DNA from: Baylisascaris procyonis
Taxonomy: Eukaryota > Nematoda > Chromadorea > Rhabditida > Ascarididae
Reading direction: 5' to 3'
Assembly: GCA_037389465.1 (NCBI GenBank)
Contig: JAZARR010000153.1
Span: 5,740,501-5,804,500, forward strand
Length of the DNA: 64,000 bases
The notes under the pieces are model-generated. The model was not told the origin of the DNA and did no database searches. It worked only from the letters and a program-made list of their open reading frames with translations. Below, piece by piece: positions 41,360 through 56,000 of this stretch; position 1 is the stretch's first letter; the number at the start of each line of letters is the position of its first letter. A program made the position numbers and the translations under genes.

Positions 41360-44300
41360 AAATTTATCTTTTTCCCTCTTTTGCTCTCAATATTTTCCGT
41401 TATGTTTTCATTGACTCCAATAAAATTCTTTCGCAGTCTTTTGCAAGCTCGTTGAATTTTTCCCCTTTTTTGCTTTCTCTATTCAATAAATTTTGCTTTC
41501 AAAAAAAAAAAAAAACGTGATAGCATCTCTATGCGTCGCTGATTTGCAGAAAGAAAATTGCAAGAAAAGAAAAAAGAGGGAAAGGGAATTCACGCTCTTC
41601 ACATCAATAGAAAACCGATAGACATTGTGGCGCTCATATATAAATTTGCTAAATGCAACGTGATGTTTGCCGTTTAATATCAATATTGGCCAAAGAATAT
41701 AAAATTTTGCAATCAATAATCACGTTCAATTAATTTCAACGATGAACAATTAAATTTACGTAATAATTAAAATTGACCACTAATTTATGCATATTTGCAA
41801 ATTTTTAAAATTAACAAATATAGAATAGTATAGAAAAATGAATAAATATTGATATAATAAAACAAAAAAAAAACAATTTTTTATGATGAGTGAAAATTAT
41901 CTCTTCAAATGGAACACAAAATTTTGCTTTCGTAATATTCTATTTTCATAATTTAAATCAGAACAAAATTTACACCTTGAAAGATCAACTAAGTTAGTAT
42001 CATCGCCGTGCATCAAATGATGTCTATGATTTTTTGATTGTTGTCAATATAAATTCTTCAGCAAACGAATAAGACTACTACAACTGTTAGCGTGCGGAGT
42101 GAACTGATTTCTAATACTTCAATTAATAGCCGGGGAGCAGAGAGATACTGATTTGCAATTAACCTATAAGTTTCTATTCCTCACTAATACTATCAAGAAA
42201 ATTTCCAGAGTGACTACAAGAAATGGTTCTATCAAGTATTGATCCGATCTACCTTGACCTGATAAAGTTGCATAATTGAAGTGAAAAAATTCAAGACACT
42301 CAGCAAACGTTCATATATTAATTGAACGGATTCCAATGTGGTCTAATAATCGTCGTAGAGCTTTGCCCCACTCAATAACTTTGGTCTACTTGGATTGATA
42401 TCTGAATATCCTAAAGTGCTCTTAATTTGTAATGTCACTCGAATTAAACTGTATTCGCAAATGCTCACATCCTTAGGTCGAATTTTCATTTTTTTTTTTT
42501 TTTTGATAATTAGGTTCAAAACCATGAATGTCATCAGCAAAGTTTGGAATTGGTTATCAGCCTAAATAGTCAAAAAAGCACACATCCTATTGTTAATCAA
42601 TACTCTATTAAAAAAACTTTAGATACATATTAGACGATAGAAATAATTCAACTTTTTCAGACTTTCATGCAAACCTATTGTCTTAGAAGTTCTAGAAAAT
42701 CCAGTTTTTAATCTATAAGCAACGCATAAAACAAAGCACATATCATATTAATCAAAATAAGACCATAATATTATGAGTGGTACTACGTTTCAGTGAGATT
42801 ATCACCCATGCTCACTGAAATAGACATTAGAGACGATCGTTACGAAATCTAAACGAAATGAAAGAGTGAGCGTTATTATTCGCAAGTTAAAAAATATTGG
42901 TGAAATATATAGGGCGATCGAAAAATGACCACCAATATATGTTGGAAATATGAAATAACTTCATTTAAGCAAATTTCGTTAATATTAAATCAAAAGTTTT
43001 TATATTCGTCGTTGTTAATTCCATTGAATTTTTTTTTTTATTCACTCGAAATGTGCCAAATAGAGTGTTGAACGCAACGTGCAATGATCATCGTCAACGT
43101 TATCATTCGACAAAAACTATCATTAGATTATTCAGTAATTATTAATTTATAGTGAATATAAATATCACTTTATTTGCAGTAATTGATAACAAGTAATAAC
43201 TAATAAGTAATGATCTATTATCTAGAAAATAACAATATCGGAGGAAAAAAGAGAGCACAAAATTATTTTTATATGTGGAATTCTATTGAAAAGATGGACG
43301 ATTCTTGATGTAAATTGTATTGATGTCAATCGGCTCCTTTAACATCAACATTAAATACACATTAACAAAAATTCGATGAGCTGATCACGTGCGTTCATTA
43401 TGAAACTGGTTTGCTACTGAAAAAAAAAAATCCGAGTGCTATTCAACAAGTTTTTTCATGTAAATTCAAAAAGGAGTACGTGTAATTTAGCGAACAATCT
43501 TGTTTAATGTTCTTTCTCTGCTCCTCCGCCATCTCCTCTTCTCTTATTCTCCATTATTGTTTATTTTCTTTCCTTTTTTATTTTAACTCTTCAATATCCC
43601 AACAAAAAATCCATAAATAAATATTGATTGGATTTTGGCGGCAACTGCAAATTATACATTTAGATGCATATAGAATGCTCTCTATTCTAAATATTTGTAT
43701 TTGTGTAGACGTCATAGATAGAAAGCTCTAAATCGTAGAGGTTGACTTCTTTTAATAGTTGAAAAGCGAAAAATAAAAGAGAGATGCTATCTATCGTTAC
43801 ATTTCTTGCGAATATTGTTTGATTCTAGACGTTAATATAGAGCGATTTTTGATAAATGATCTAGAGATGTATTTATTGTTCGCTTTAAATGAGAATTTCA
43901 AAGCGACCATCGTATATGAGACGGATTTGCAAAAAAATTATAGGATTTGATCATTAAAATAAATCGCCATAAATTCATACAGTTGCGGAAAAAAGACGTC
44001 AGTGGAAGGATTTCGAAGCGGCAGTTTCGATGGTTCAGAATGATGAAGAAAGGAATCACCGCTGATAAAATGAGAATACTGAGGATCGGTGATAAAGATC
44101 GCAATGATCTCTAAGGTGATAAGTGGTATTAGTGATAAGGATTTCTAAGGCTACTGATAAAAACAATAAAGGTCTGATAAACTACTGTGAAAAAAGATTA
44201 AAAAGTTATGCTGCTCTTGCTACTCCAATTTTAACTTGGAGATTATTGCATATGAAAGCAACCAGCGAGTTCATTTATAACTTCTAAAAAAGAAAATATA

Positions 44301-44610
44301 TCTAAGAAGAAAGCTGATAGCACATTCAAATAACTTAAAACGTTCTGCATATGCAATTCTGTCGATATATTTAGAAATTTGCATAATTTTATGTAAATTT
44401 ATATTTAGCTGCATATAACATTAGTAGCGGCAATTAAAATTCATAATAATTACTAGTGTTGCTTCCGTCCGTATTTATGCTTTAGAGCCGGCATCATTCC
44501 AAGGCTATCTAGTATGACTGGAATTCGACATGCCAATACTTAAATTGATGGTTTATATTAAAATGTTTGACATAACTTGAGATAAATAATTTTGGCAAAT
44601 TTATTACGAC

Positions 44611-44613
<3 letters not shown>

Positions 44614-44682
<69 letters not shown>
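44614..44682. repeat. (AT)n microsatellite
   Basis: About 34 AT units. Confidence 0.97.
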
Positions 44683-44685
<3 letters not shown>

Positions 44686-47600
44686 CGATCACCTTTGGTT
44701 TCATGATGTTTATGTTATTCAACTTTAAGAGCTTTCAGACTACTTTTGCATTGATGTTGATAACTTCTGATGGCTATCACATGACTGGATTGCAATAGGT
44801 TGAGCAAATTCATAGGGAAATGTCTTTTTGAATATTCCATCGCACTTCTTCCACTGAGAGCGAATTTCAAAAAAAGAAAAAAAATTGGACACTGATTTAC
44901 TAAATTGCTATTTTTATCGTGCTTTTGCGAGCATCCACCACAAACAGCAAACATATGACCAGCAGAAAAAAAAACAACTGTCATCTGCTCTATGTGAGGC
45001 GATATGACAATGCAGTCAACAGGTAACTCACATTTCTTCTATTTCAGGCTTCTATATAAATTATACGATGGGCACTGGAATCAATAATATATGAAAGCAC
45101 GCACATTAATTATAACATATAAGTATATCATAAACCTGAACATAATATGCGACACGTTTTTTATACATTTGTACGAAAAATAAAAAATAAAAAACAACAT
45201 GCTCTCATGCTGTATTTTTTCCTGCTCTCTTGAGGGTAATTTTTAATCGAACTATCAAGCAACGGAAACGAGATGAATAACTGATCGAAGCTGAGTTGCC
45301 GCTCAATGGATAGCCCGAGAAGAAAGAAATACATTGTTGGTAAATAAGCATTGCAAAAAGTATAGAGAATGAAACAAAAGATATGCTTAATCAACACGTC
45401 TGAAAGAAAAGCAGATTGGGAACGCCAAGACAATTTGTAAGACATGCAGATTGGGAACGCCAAGACAGTTTGTAAGACATGCGTTTTTTAACAATTCAGT
45501 CGATAAGATCGATCGATTACATGAAAACCTTTGAAAAAATGCGGTACATGCAAGTTAGTATTTGCAAAACACATCATGGAGAATGTGTGCCTGCATTAGT
45601 GTATATTGTATTATGTGTGCGCTTAAGTGCGCATGAGTTCATGCATGCACCTATGCGTACGTTTGTTTATCAAAAGTGGAATAAATGAGGACAAGATAAT
45701 GAAATTCGATTATTATTTATCATTTCCACTAAAAATGATCACCACAGAAATTTTCACTTCGATCTATTGAGCTCTAATTGTGCTATATGCATATAAATTC
45801 GTTTAAAAAATTGGCGTACATTTCACGATTGAACGAATCTCATTCAACTTCACTCTAGTCAAGTTGTATATGTGAAATTTTTCTCAAATGTGAAGCAATC
45901 CGACTAAGCTACAAATCCAATATTACTCATTTTTCCACATGCTTTAGCAATCCATGACACTGCTTGACTTGATAAGAGCGATTGCAAAAACGCATACTGC
46001 GCCTGCGCCAGTCCTCCAGGCGCCTTTTCCTACTTTTTTTCTGATGGATTATAGAGCAAAATTTTCTGTTCAAATTAACTAATAATAGACCTCGGAAGGT
46101 GAATGGATCGAATAGGGGAAAATGTGAAACGATCCGAAGACGTAAATGATACGGACTGGATTTCATCATCATATCTTCAGTGTCGGTTTATGAGTTAAAC
46201 TTGGGGAACAGACAGACAGGCAGACATTGTGAGATGTTTTTTTTTTCTCCAGAAAAACTTATAAATGATGCATTAAAGCCAAAAAGGAAATGGCAAGAAG
46301 AGGAAAACGAGGGCGATACGCGAGGGTATTGCTGGCCAATGCAGCAATGAGCCATCATTACCGTAATCGCTGGGAATGAGTGAAGATGACGCGTCCAATA
46401 GTTTCGCACACTTGCTTACCTGATCGTGAGAGCCGCATTTTACTATGCTCTCTTAGTTCGCTTATTAGGTATCATATTTGAAAGGTGTGAAAAACAATAA
46501 ATATCGTAAAGGTCGGCAACCATATCTGCAGACTATTTGATATTTACTCTGTTTGATATCTAATTTCATAAATTATGTAGACTCCTTGATTATCTGATAA
46601 TATTATTCACCACATACCAATTAAATATTAGAATTACTTTATCACTTTATCATTCGAATTCGCTAATATAAAACGCGATTTATTCGATTCTAAAACGCAT
46701 CCGGAATTTAAACTAAGTTTGAGTTTCTACGATTTTTTCAGACGTTGATGATCAACTTGAAAATTAGTGAAAAGGATCAACCTACTAGTTAAAATATAAT
46801 CGCAAAGTTGCTTTATCAGAGATATGACCTCCTCAAAACAGGCTTGGAAGTTTGTGAATTTGTGAAGGTATACTGAAAGCAGTTAAGCATCATTTAATAA
46901 ATGCGATATTTTTCTACAATATTCTAGATTTCAAAGTTTTGAAGAAGAAAACGATAAAGTATTATAAATATTGGAACGGATATGGCGCGTAACAAAATTT
47001 TTACGAAGATCGTGAAGTTCTGCAAAATGAAGCTTGCAAACTTTTCCACAATATGAAATTTTATAACTACACAGTACTTAATTGCACATTTAGCCAAGCG
47101 TCACTCCATTGTTTAAAAAAACTTTAAAGTATCGTTTATCATATGTATTTATAACTCATTTCATATTCAAGTGCGCCTCTCATATCCCATAATGCAACTC
47201 CATGAGCTTTATGAACGTAACATACAAAAGGAACTATAACGTCAGAAAAACACTTTAATGACATACCTGAACTAAGCTTTGCTGCTACTTAATTAACAAA
47301 TTATCGAGAGGTAACTGAACACTGGATATAGTATACATCGTCGTTATTCTAGTTCGTAAATCTCCTTGAATTAATTGTAATTAAAACTCTCAATGCGGCA
47401 CACTGTAAAGAAAATGATAAGCATCGAATGGAAAAATACCAGAAATAGCATTTTGCAACTTTATGAGATTGTTTAGAACGTATCATAATTAAATCTCTTA
47501 TCCTGAATGTTCTAAATTCTACCTGAGGGCTTTCACACACGTTTTCTCAAGCCTCACTCAAAGGAAGAACATTAGTCGCATATTTTGGGATTGATATGAA

Positions 47601-48745
47601 ACGAGTTGCTATCAGACAGTGAGTGAGCATTGAAAAGAATTGAAAAGTTCGAAAAATTAGGGAAAAAATTTCTGTTCTCTGCGGCATTTTCTCTAATGAA
47701 TTTAAACTTCATCGATCGCGAGCCACATCAGTAAGTCTATTACTTACCGATTTTACCCCCAAAGTTTCAATTCTACTTTATAAAATTTGATTTCTGGCAT
47801 CTCGTCAATTTAACCGACACAAATGGTGAGGCGGAAATGTCAACTGGAACGGCGAGCCGCTTTAGAATTTGGGTGAACTCATATGTGATTTAAATAAACT
47901 ATGCCTCGCTGCTTCATTAAATCAGTAGTGCTGGTATTAATGGAGGACATTAGCCGGCTGCATAGCTAGAAACTAGTTCTAGGATAAACCAAAGTTGCGT
48001 TTTGACATCTTCCGTGAGCTAAAATTAAAGGTTAAAATTTTCGAAACACATGAGTTACTTATATAAACAAACAAATGCGTAATTTATTTGGTATTAAGAC
48101 ATACAACGTTGTTTACAGTGAGTGAGCAATAAGTGAATACCCCATAGAAGGGTAATTTTCCCACATGATCAATCAGGCTAAACAAAACACAAAGCGCATT
48201 TTTTGCATTCTATGATCATCGACGCTCATCTCTCGGCAACATTAAGTCTGCATCATCTAATCACTATTGCGCCCATTCGTCTATCCTTTCAAAATAAATT
48301 TTATGCAAATGAATGAAATGTCTATTCAATCGTCAATAGATTATTGTTCTTGAATTCAATGCAATTGGAGTGAAATGTTTTCAAAGGATCTTTTTTCGCG
48401 AAATCACTATGAATTGAGTCTCTAATAGAAATGTTTTGGGTAGATGAATTCGATGCTCCGCTTTTTTCAAAATGTCTCTCGTTTAGCTTATCTATTTATT
48501 CGACTAATTCATTTGTTCGAGTGGTTAGCCAGCTGCATGTTTTTTCGAAAAAAATTCAGATTCAAACCTCTCTTGACGATCGCTATTGATGATAAAAGGG
48601 ACGATATTATTGTACCGTAAGTAAAATGCATGAACAAACGATAGCATTTGGACACAATCTGAACATTCAGGTTAAACTGCACAGTGTTTGGGCCTTTTTC
48701 CGCCAATAAAATGAAGGAGAATATTGCTCGAAGAATATCTCTGAC
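44683..48745. other. AT-rich DNA, no convincing gene
   Basis: Contains the 35-bp duplication at 45411-45480. A minus-strand ATG frame at 46172-45927 (81 codons, basic C-terminal half) and one at 45463-45161 (100 codons, hydrophobic) show no recognisable domain. Confidence 0.5.
45411..45480. repeat. tandem 35-bp duplication
   Basis: Copies 45411-45445 and 45446-45480 both begin GCAGATTGGGAACGCCAAG and end GTAAGACAT, with one mismatch. Confidence 0.95.
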
Positions 48746-48803
<58 letters not shown>

Positions 48804-48812
48804 TATATATAT
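48746..48812. repeat. (AT)n microsatellite with one AG interruption
   Basis: About 27 AT units, AG, then six more. Confidence 0.95.
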
Positions 48813-51800
48813 GGTATTTTTTTACACAAAAAAATTGCATATATCTGTGTTGCAAATGTTGCAAATATTTTCATTGCGTAGAGACTATTTTCTTGACATG
48901 CGCAAACTCCGCTTTTAAACCTTTCTTGTTTAGACATCAAGCTAATTTCCTCTTTCTTCTCCATTACAACCCCTCCACCCCGTCCTCCTCCCCATTAGCC
49001 TCTTACTCACACCAGTCACATAGACTCGTTCAGTAGCCTTATTAGCTCAAATGCAACTCTTTGCCCATTATTATCGCTTTATTATAGCTACAGAAGTGAT
49101 TCATTATTTGTCGACAATTAGCCGCAATCTGTGTTTTAGGGCAGCATATTGCTCCTATTCCCTGCTTCCTTTCCTCCCCTTTCCCTTGTAGCATCAGTGT
49201 TGTGATCATTTACTCTAATCTGTTCTACTTTATAGGAAAAAATTTCATATTGGAGGATGTCTACTTAACTTTAGAATCAGTGAGTAAAAAATTATGCAAT
49301 GAATAACTCTCTAGTCTACAACTGGCGTCTAAATCGTGCTTTTTTCGCTCGAATATACTTCGAAAATATCGATTAGATCGTGCAAGACACAAAAACCTTC
49401 ATTCGTTGCCAAAGGGAATGAGTTTCGTCGTCATTCACAATCTGCACGTAGAAATATCAGTTATATTAATTTTTAGAACAAACATCTCATTCAATTGAAG
49501 AAGAATAATTCTTAGCGATAAACTAAAATTGGGAAGAATATCTTTACAGACAAGAAAATTTTAAATTTACTTTGAAAAACTGAAAGATTTAAATCGCAAA
49601 AGTTGTGCATAAAAAGTTAATGAAGAAAATACTATAAGCGAAACACGATAAAAAATCGAGAAAAGTTTCTGAGTCGAGTTACACAGCTGCTGAATGCTAA
49701 CAAGGACATAGCTATTTTTACATACCACCACTGTTATGGCATTGTAGCGTGAATTTTGTTAATAGTAATTCATATTACCATTACCTCATGGTGCATTAAA
49801 ATAACTCAATAAACTTGAAAAATAACCATAATAGAATTAGAAGAAAGTTGCACAAATCGAGTATTGCATTATGTATATATGGATATATGCGTATATATAA
49901 ATGTATAAATATAAATAAATAAATAAATAAATAAATATATATATATTTAAATATTCGATCAACAGTGGCATATCTTTACTGAGCTCTTCCAGCCTTTTAT
50001 TCTGTGAGCAGAAAAGAAAAAAGGCGCATATCATATGAGATTTGATGACGTGATTTCCCAATTATTTGAGCCTAGAAATTGATAGCAGAAACAGATTGCC
50101 TATAAGGTTTGATGCATATCACTAACGGCGCACTTTGCAATCAAACGTAATTCGTGACGATCATTTGCAATCACATGACGATACAAACGTAATTCAGCCC
50201 TATGCAATAATACGAAAAAGAAATTAACTCTGATTCTTATCTCAGCAGAAAACTGTTTGTTCCTGAAGTAAAATTGGTGTGAAAGATTGCTCGTCGAGCG
50301 TTTTGTAGACGACTATATTTCGATGCTTATCGTGGTGTTCATAACGCGAATGGCTTATCACTTCATTCTTACTTACGAAACAATGCTTATCACTTCATTC
50401 CTGCTTATGAAACAATGCTTATCACTTCATTCCTGCTTATGAAACAATGCTTATCATTTCATTCCCTCTTTGTCCTTCTCTAATCATTAGCACATGAAAT
50501 TAAAAGCACCGATGGAGGAACAATTTCTACTTCTCCCATCATAGTAAAGAGTTTTTAGATCGTTAGTACCCTTTGTTTATCATTCCATGTGCATGATGTT
50601 ATGTGATGGCTTCTGACGTCATTTTTTCGCCTATAAAGATGAGTAAGGATGTGTCAAATTTGCATCGTATCAAATAAACACCTCCTCCAACATCAATTTT
50701 TTCAAGGACCAATTTGTAACCTTTCGAAAGGTTTTAATCCCTCTATCCTAATGACGAAAAAGAATGAATGTTGATAAATGGTAATCTGTAGAAAACATGG
50801 GGGATTTTTCTTACATTGTTTTACTCGGGCGTTCTTAACCAGTGTCAGTAGATCTGCAGTTGTGTTCAATTCTTAACTTACTGTTCAAACTAGAAAGTAA
50901 CAGATCTGTTGAAAATGACAAACGTGTTCTTCGAGACATTTGACTTAGCAGTGACGAGGTACTGAAAGTTGGATCCGTGCCTCGAAATCCCGGAAGCCCG
51001 GCCTGTTTTTTGCTGTTTCTTCTTTGATTGCAAGACTTTAGATTCAAATAAAAACAGAAGGAAAAGTGGAATGTCGTGAAATGAAGCTAGCATCATAACA
51101 TACTATCATAGACATTAGGTTAACCAGCTTTTCAAGTGATGTAGTGATGTCTCTTGCATGAGGTGAACAATAATGGAAATCAAACAATGCTAAAACGTTA
51201 CCGTATGTAGGCAAATCCCGAGGCGAAACACATCTTGAACTCCGCACTAATTGCAATCATCAGGAGACAAGCATTTATGATGCGAAAGCAAAAAACTTTT
51301 CATAAACGATGAAAACAATATGAATCTTTGTGGAAGTATTAACGAAGGCGTGGAGGAAGTAATAAGAATCCATAAATGGAAGTGCTAATGAAAATATAGA
51401 TGAAGAGAATGCGCAAGAGTGGACTAACAAGAATGGTGGAAGATGTAGAAGTGCAATAAGCAGTTAACGTGAATCGACGAATGTTGTGTACGCACAATCG
51501 AACGTAGTTCACCTCATCAATCTAATTTAAGATATGAATCGCGTGTAAAAACTCGTCGCAAACTTACAAAAATAAATTTCATCGTCTGCTATGAACATCG
51601 GTGACATATCGCCAGCAGACAGTCGACGAACGAACCACCACACATCACCATTAAATGCGCAATACCGTTAAAAAGTCTGATTAGAGAATAAGGTGGAAAG
51701 AGGGATGAGTGGGAGATGGGAAAAGAATGGAACAAGGATCACTATCCTTGAGAAATTTAGATTATAAGTCGAGAGGAGAGAGTGCAAGCAATCAAAGAAA

Positions 51801-52855
51801 GAATAAGAAAAAATTAGCAAAAATAATATAGAACTGCCATCTTATTAAGTCGTTAGTGCAAATATTTTGTCCCGTTGGTTGAACATCTCCAAGCTTATTT
51901 GCCTTTCGTAGGGCGACGATTACAAATATTTTCAAACAAACTTTTTCATAAAATTTTATTATCTATAGCAACATCTGTCTTAAATTTTAAGAGAATAATA
52001 GAAAAATAATGTACCCGATGTGTTTTTAATGGTCCTTATCGTTTTTTTTCTCTGAGATCGTACAATATAAGACACGTAAAATATCTATAGATCGTCAAAA
52101 AAGTGCTTGTATGAAACATTACGCATTGGCCATCCATCAGATTTGAGGCAATTAAAATTCCATTCAGACTACTTGTTGCTTTGAATGTATAGGTAGACGT
52201 GGTTGGATCAGCCATACCTGGCACTAACATACTGTGGGCATTGCTTTTCAAGACTAAATGGCATTCTTAGATAACCGCTGCTTCGAAGGTGAAGTGGACG
52301 TGGTCAGGCAATGACCAAGCATGACGACATGAGAATGCGTGCGCGATGTCACTGGTGATGCCACTAGGACGTGAATAATAAGCACGAGGTCTTAAACTAT
52401 ACTACGAGATCGACTAATTTTAGCATCGATCCGTTTGAACAGAGGGATAAAAAAAGAATTGAAGGTTTGATGGTTAACTGTGGAAGACATCAATAGAGAA
52501 TGTAATGCAGGAGAGGGCAACTGTTCTCTTTCCTTATATAACACAACAACAATCAACTAGAAGGGTCAGAATAGCTCATTTATGAGAGCAGTAAAGCGAG
52601 GCAATCATTAAAACTCGTCTAATCGTTGGCAGATTTTAACAGTTTTCTCATAGTTTCAATCAGAGAGAAGGCGAGTGGAATGAGGAGAGGGAGATGAAAT
52701 GAAAGGGAGAACAAAGGATGAGGGCGAAGATGACGGTGCAGAAGACGTAAAACGAGAAGAATATCTACAACTTAAGTGGCTTTTTAATGATAATAGAGAA
52801 AACGGAAAGAGGATAGGTAGTCAAACTGGTGGGGCTATCAGTGAAAACTGTCGAG
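48813..52855. other. AT-rich DNA, no convincing gene
   Basis: Contains an (AAAT)n run at about 49906-49942 and a 32-bp minisatellite at 50353-50466. A minus frame at 52251-52036 (NAHSMLVPGMADPTTST...) looks protein-like for about 40 codons, but its splice context is weak. Confidence 0.45.
50353..50466. repeat. 32-bp minisatellite, about 3.5 copies
   Basis: Copies start at 50353, 50385, 50417 and 50449. Each begins GCTTATCACTTCATTC (CATT in the last partial copy) and ends GAAACAAT. Copies two and three are identical. Confidence 0.95.
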
Positions 52856-53024
52856 TTACCAAACATCGTCACATACGATCGCTTCGATTAGATAAGGTAT
52901 AGAAATGGCGGGATGCACTCGTAGACCGAATGGCGCCTCGATGGGTGTTTCGATAGGCGAACTCTGCGAGCCACAACACGCAGTTAGCACTCTCGCTCTC
53001 ATATTCACTGATCCCACAAAATAG
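52856..53024. other. small G+C-elevated island with ATG-started frames on both strands
   Basis: Plus: ATG at 52905 to TAG at 53024, 39 codons, MAGCTRRPNGASMG... Minus: ATG at 53002 to TAA at 52858-52856, 48 codons, MRARVLTACCGSQSSPIE... It could be a lone exon of an unknown gene or chance. I see no match to a family. Confidence 0.2.
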
Positions 53025-56000
53025 CAATGATCAGATTTTTGAGCATCAATAATACTTACGAATTGTTATAAAAGGGAAAATAAAATAGGTAAAACTATCT
53101 GAGAATAGAAACTTACCTATGAAAGCGTGTTTCAAGCGTTAAATAGTTGACAATTGATAGGCAACAATTGATAAGAACGGCTTTCAGTATGTAGAAAACT
53201 CTATTAAGATCGCTTAAGAAGTGCCTAGATGCCCAAAGAGAAAGAAAAGACTGTAAGTAAATTCATTATAATACACGTAGAATTTTCTTGGAAATTATTG
53301 ATGCGATAAATTTCTCAGGTATATAAGATGAGGAGAAAAACGAAGCCAAAAAAAGAAAACCAGAAATGGGTAATGATTAGAATCGATTGTCTCCCTGTTG
53401 AGGCAAACCCGAATTCGTGCTTCAAAAATCCAACAAAATCAACGAGCAATATAATAAGAGTAATTAATTGCAAGTTACAAGATTTATACAATAAATACTT
53501 AGCATGAGTGAATTAATATCAAAATCATATTAATCGATGATGATCGTTGCGAAATACGGAAGTAAATCAAAAAATAATGGGTTGAATTTGCATAATAAGA
53601 GGTTGTTTATGAAGGTATGCCAGTGGACTTGTCGGTCGATCACCATGTATAATAAGGGGCCGCCTTTATTGTGTGTTCACCGCCATTCGTTCTTTCACTT
53701 TCGCCTTAAAGCGTTATGACTACACTATGCAAAGACGATAACGTTCGCCTAATCCAATATCCTCCAATTGTTCGATCAATTCATCCATCTAATTTACGAG
53801 ACAAAATGACGCTCAAATAAATAAATAATCATCAATTGTAATTATCGAACAAATTGTGTATGATGAACTGGTTAGAAGGCATTAAAAAAATAATACACAA
53901 AATAAATAAGTTATATGTTTAATAAAGTTATTGTCAATTAATGTAATGAGAAAGTGATACATTTGTAAGGGATTTTATTATTCAAACAAAATTTTGTTAA
54001 AAGAAGTCTAGCGTAGAAATAGGTTTCTTAAAAAAAAAACGTTTTCTGCTCTGATGAGAATCTAATACTGCACAAATTTGGAGTTACATTTTACCAAATA
54101 GTTCATTGTAATCCTCAATCGCAACATTTGAGCGACTTTCCTCCAAATTTTTCGAAGGGAAATATCACCATAATGAAATGAAAAAAATATGACCATAAAT
54201 CATCATATTCGAAATTATAAACACTATCGAATCTTCATGTTACTTTTTATCGTTGCACAAGTAGACGTTTTATATTCACTCATTCGAGTCTCATCCCCGT
54301 AAACAAAATATTTCTTGATAATAATTACAGGACAAGAGTTACTAGTTGAAGATAATAAAATTATCAGCATACAACAACATAAAAAACGACAATCATTTTC
54401 AGTAGTTAAGAGGAAAAACTAGAAGCAGCCTAATACCAGCATCTGAGAGGTCATTGACATAGACAAACCTTAAAAGTTTACTGTATCGTTACTCATTTAC
54501 TTCTCGATGCTTCTACTGCTTTATGTATATTTCTTTTATTGGTGGCAGTCCATACATAAAGTCTCCATAAAACATTCATAAGATTAGAAAATCATACTTC
54601 TATAAAAACGGCCTTTTTCTCGACAGATTTTATTTTGGAAGAACAACAAACACAAGCAATTTGTGCTATATTCCACTGCATTAGTCAGGTGGTCATTGCT
54701 CCCGTGAGTATAATATTTACTATTCGCTAGCAATGTGCTCTATATCTTCACAAAGAATTAGTTAGCAATTGAAGGTAGTATAAATGTATCAGTTGCTGCG
54801 AGAATAAGAAAAGCTGTTTCCGATGTGAAAAAAGAATTCTAAAAACAAAAAAATAATAGCTGATTATAACGCTCACCGATTTTTTCTCCATTGATTCAGT
54901 AATATTTTTGTTCTTTGCTTCGCTGATAAGGAAAAATTATAAGCGTTAACGGGGGTTTCTGAAACAAAGAAACAAGCTGGGATGAGTGGTGCATTCTAAT
55001 TTAGGAGAGATGTTATATTCCAATATACTGGAAGGCGGGCGAGTTACTTCTTCATATAAATTACCCTTGGTTAAATGGATGGGATTCTTCTCCTCGTCTC
55101 TTAACCAGAAAAAACTACATTTGACCGATGAAGTTTCACCGATGTTCACTGAATCGCATCACAAGATCAGTCCCACTTGAACACCGATTATCAAAATTAA
55201 ACAAAGCGAACTTCCACTGCATTAAGTTGATAAATATGTTGCCAGTCCGAATAACTTTGCTATAAACCGTATCGGATACAGTAGTTATGGGTTCTCAGTT
55301 TTTTTAGCGACATGTAAGGAGTAAAGATAGGTGATATCATAGGTGGAAGTGTTCTGCTCTCAAGTAAAAGTGCAAAAAAAAAAAGAAACAAGAGATAAGC
55401 AGAAATTGAAGGTAGATGATGAGGAAAGATCTCATCGATCTGAGAAGACGTTACAAAATGATCCGAAAATGTTATACTGCTTGTCTCACACTAAGAAATT
55501 AATAGAGCGATAGAAATAGATAGTGAAATCTCATAGTAATTTTACTTAATTTCTACACCTTTGAAATGAAGGCAACAAATTGAATAGCAATGAAATTTCG
55601 ACGGTATGAACAGGAAGAATGCGTTCAAAGTCGCACTCAGCGCATCTGAGAAATGCAGTCTAGATGACGCCGTCGCACCTTTGCAACACATGAAGCGAAT
55701 ATAAATCACAAGATTTTTTTTTTGCGATTGCTTTGCTAAGCGTCTGCAATTCGCCGGAAAAAAAATGAACCACCTTGATGAGCACGTCTAGAAGCTAAAT
55801 ATTCAGATGAAGAAGACAACGATACAAGAACACTTTTTAAGCGAGCCAGAGTTCGCCTCATCCACCTTGCGAAAACATATGAAACATGTGTTTTCGTTTT
55901 GACTGCATAGCTCTATGCGAGCGAGAGATTTTAAAAAAAACGATAATCTTTGGTATCGCATTGCTGCAAAGCAGTGATCTTGTCGATTGCTTTTGCTTGC

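Larger units (their letters stand above)
39959..44613. other. AT-rich DNA, no gene seen
   Basis: Contains a G-rich quadruplex motif (40759-40785) and a direct 31-bp duplication (41290-41359). Open frames are AT-rich noise. Confidence 0.6.
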
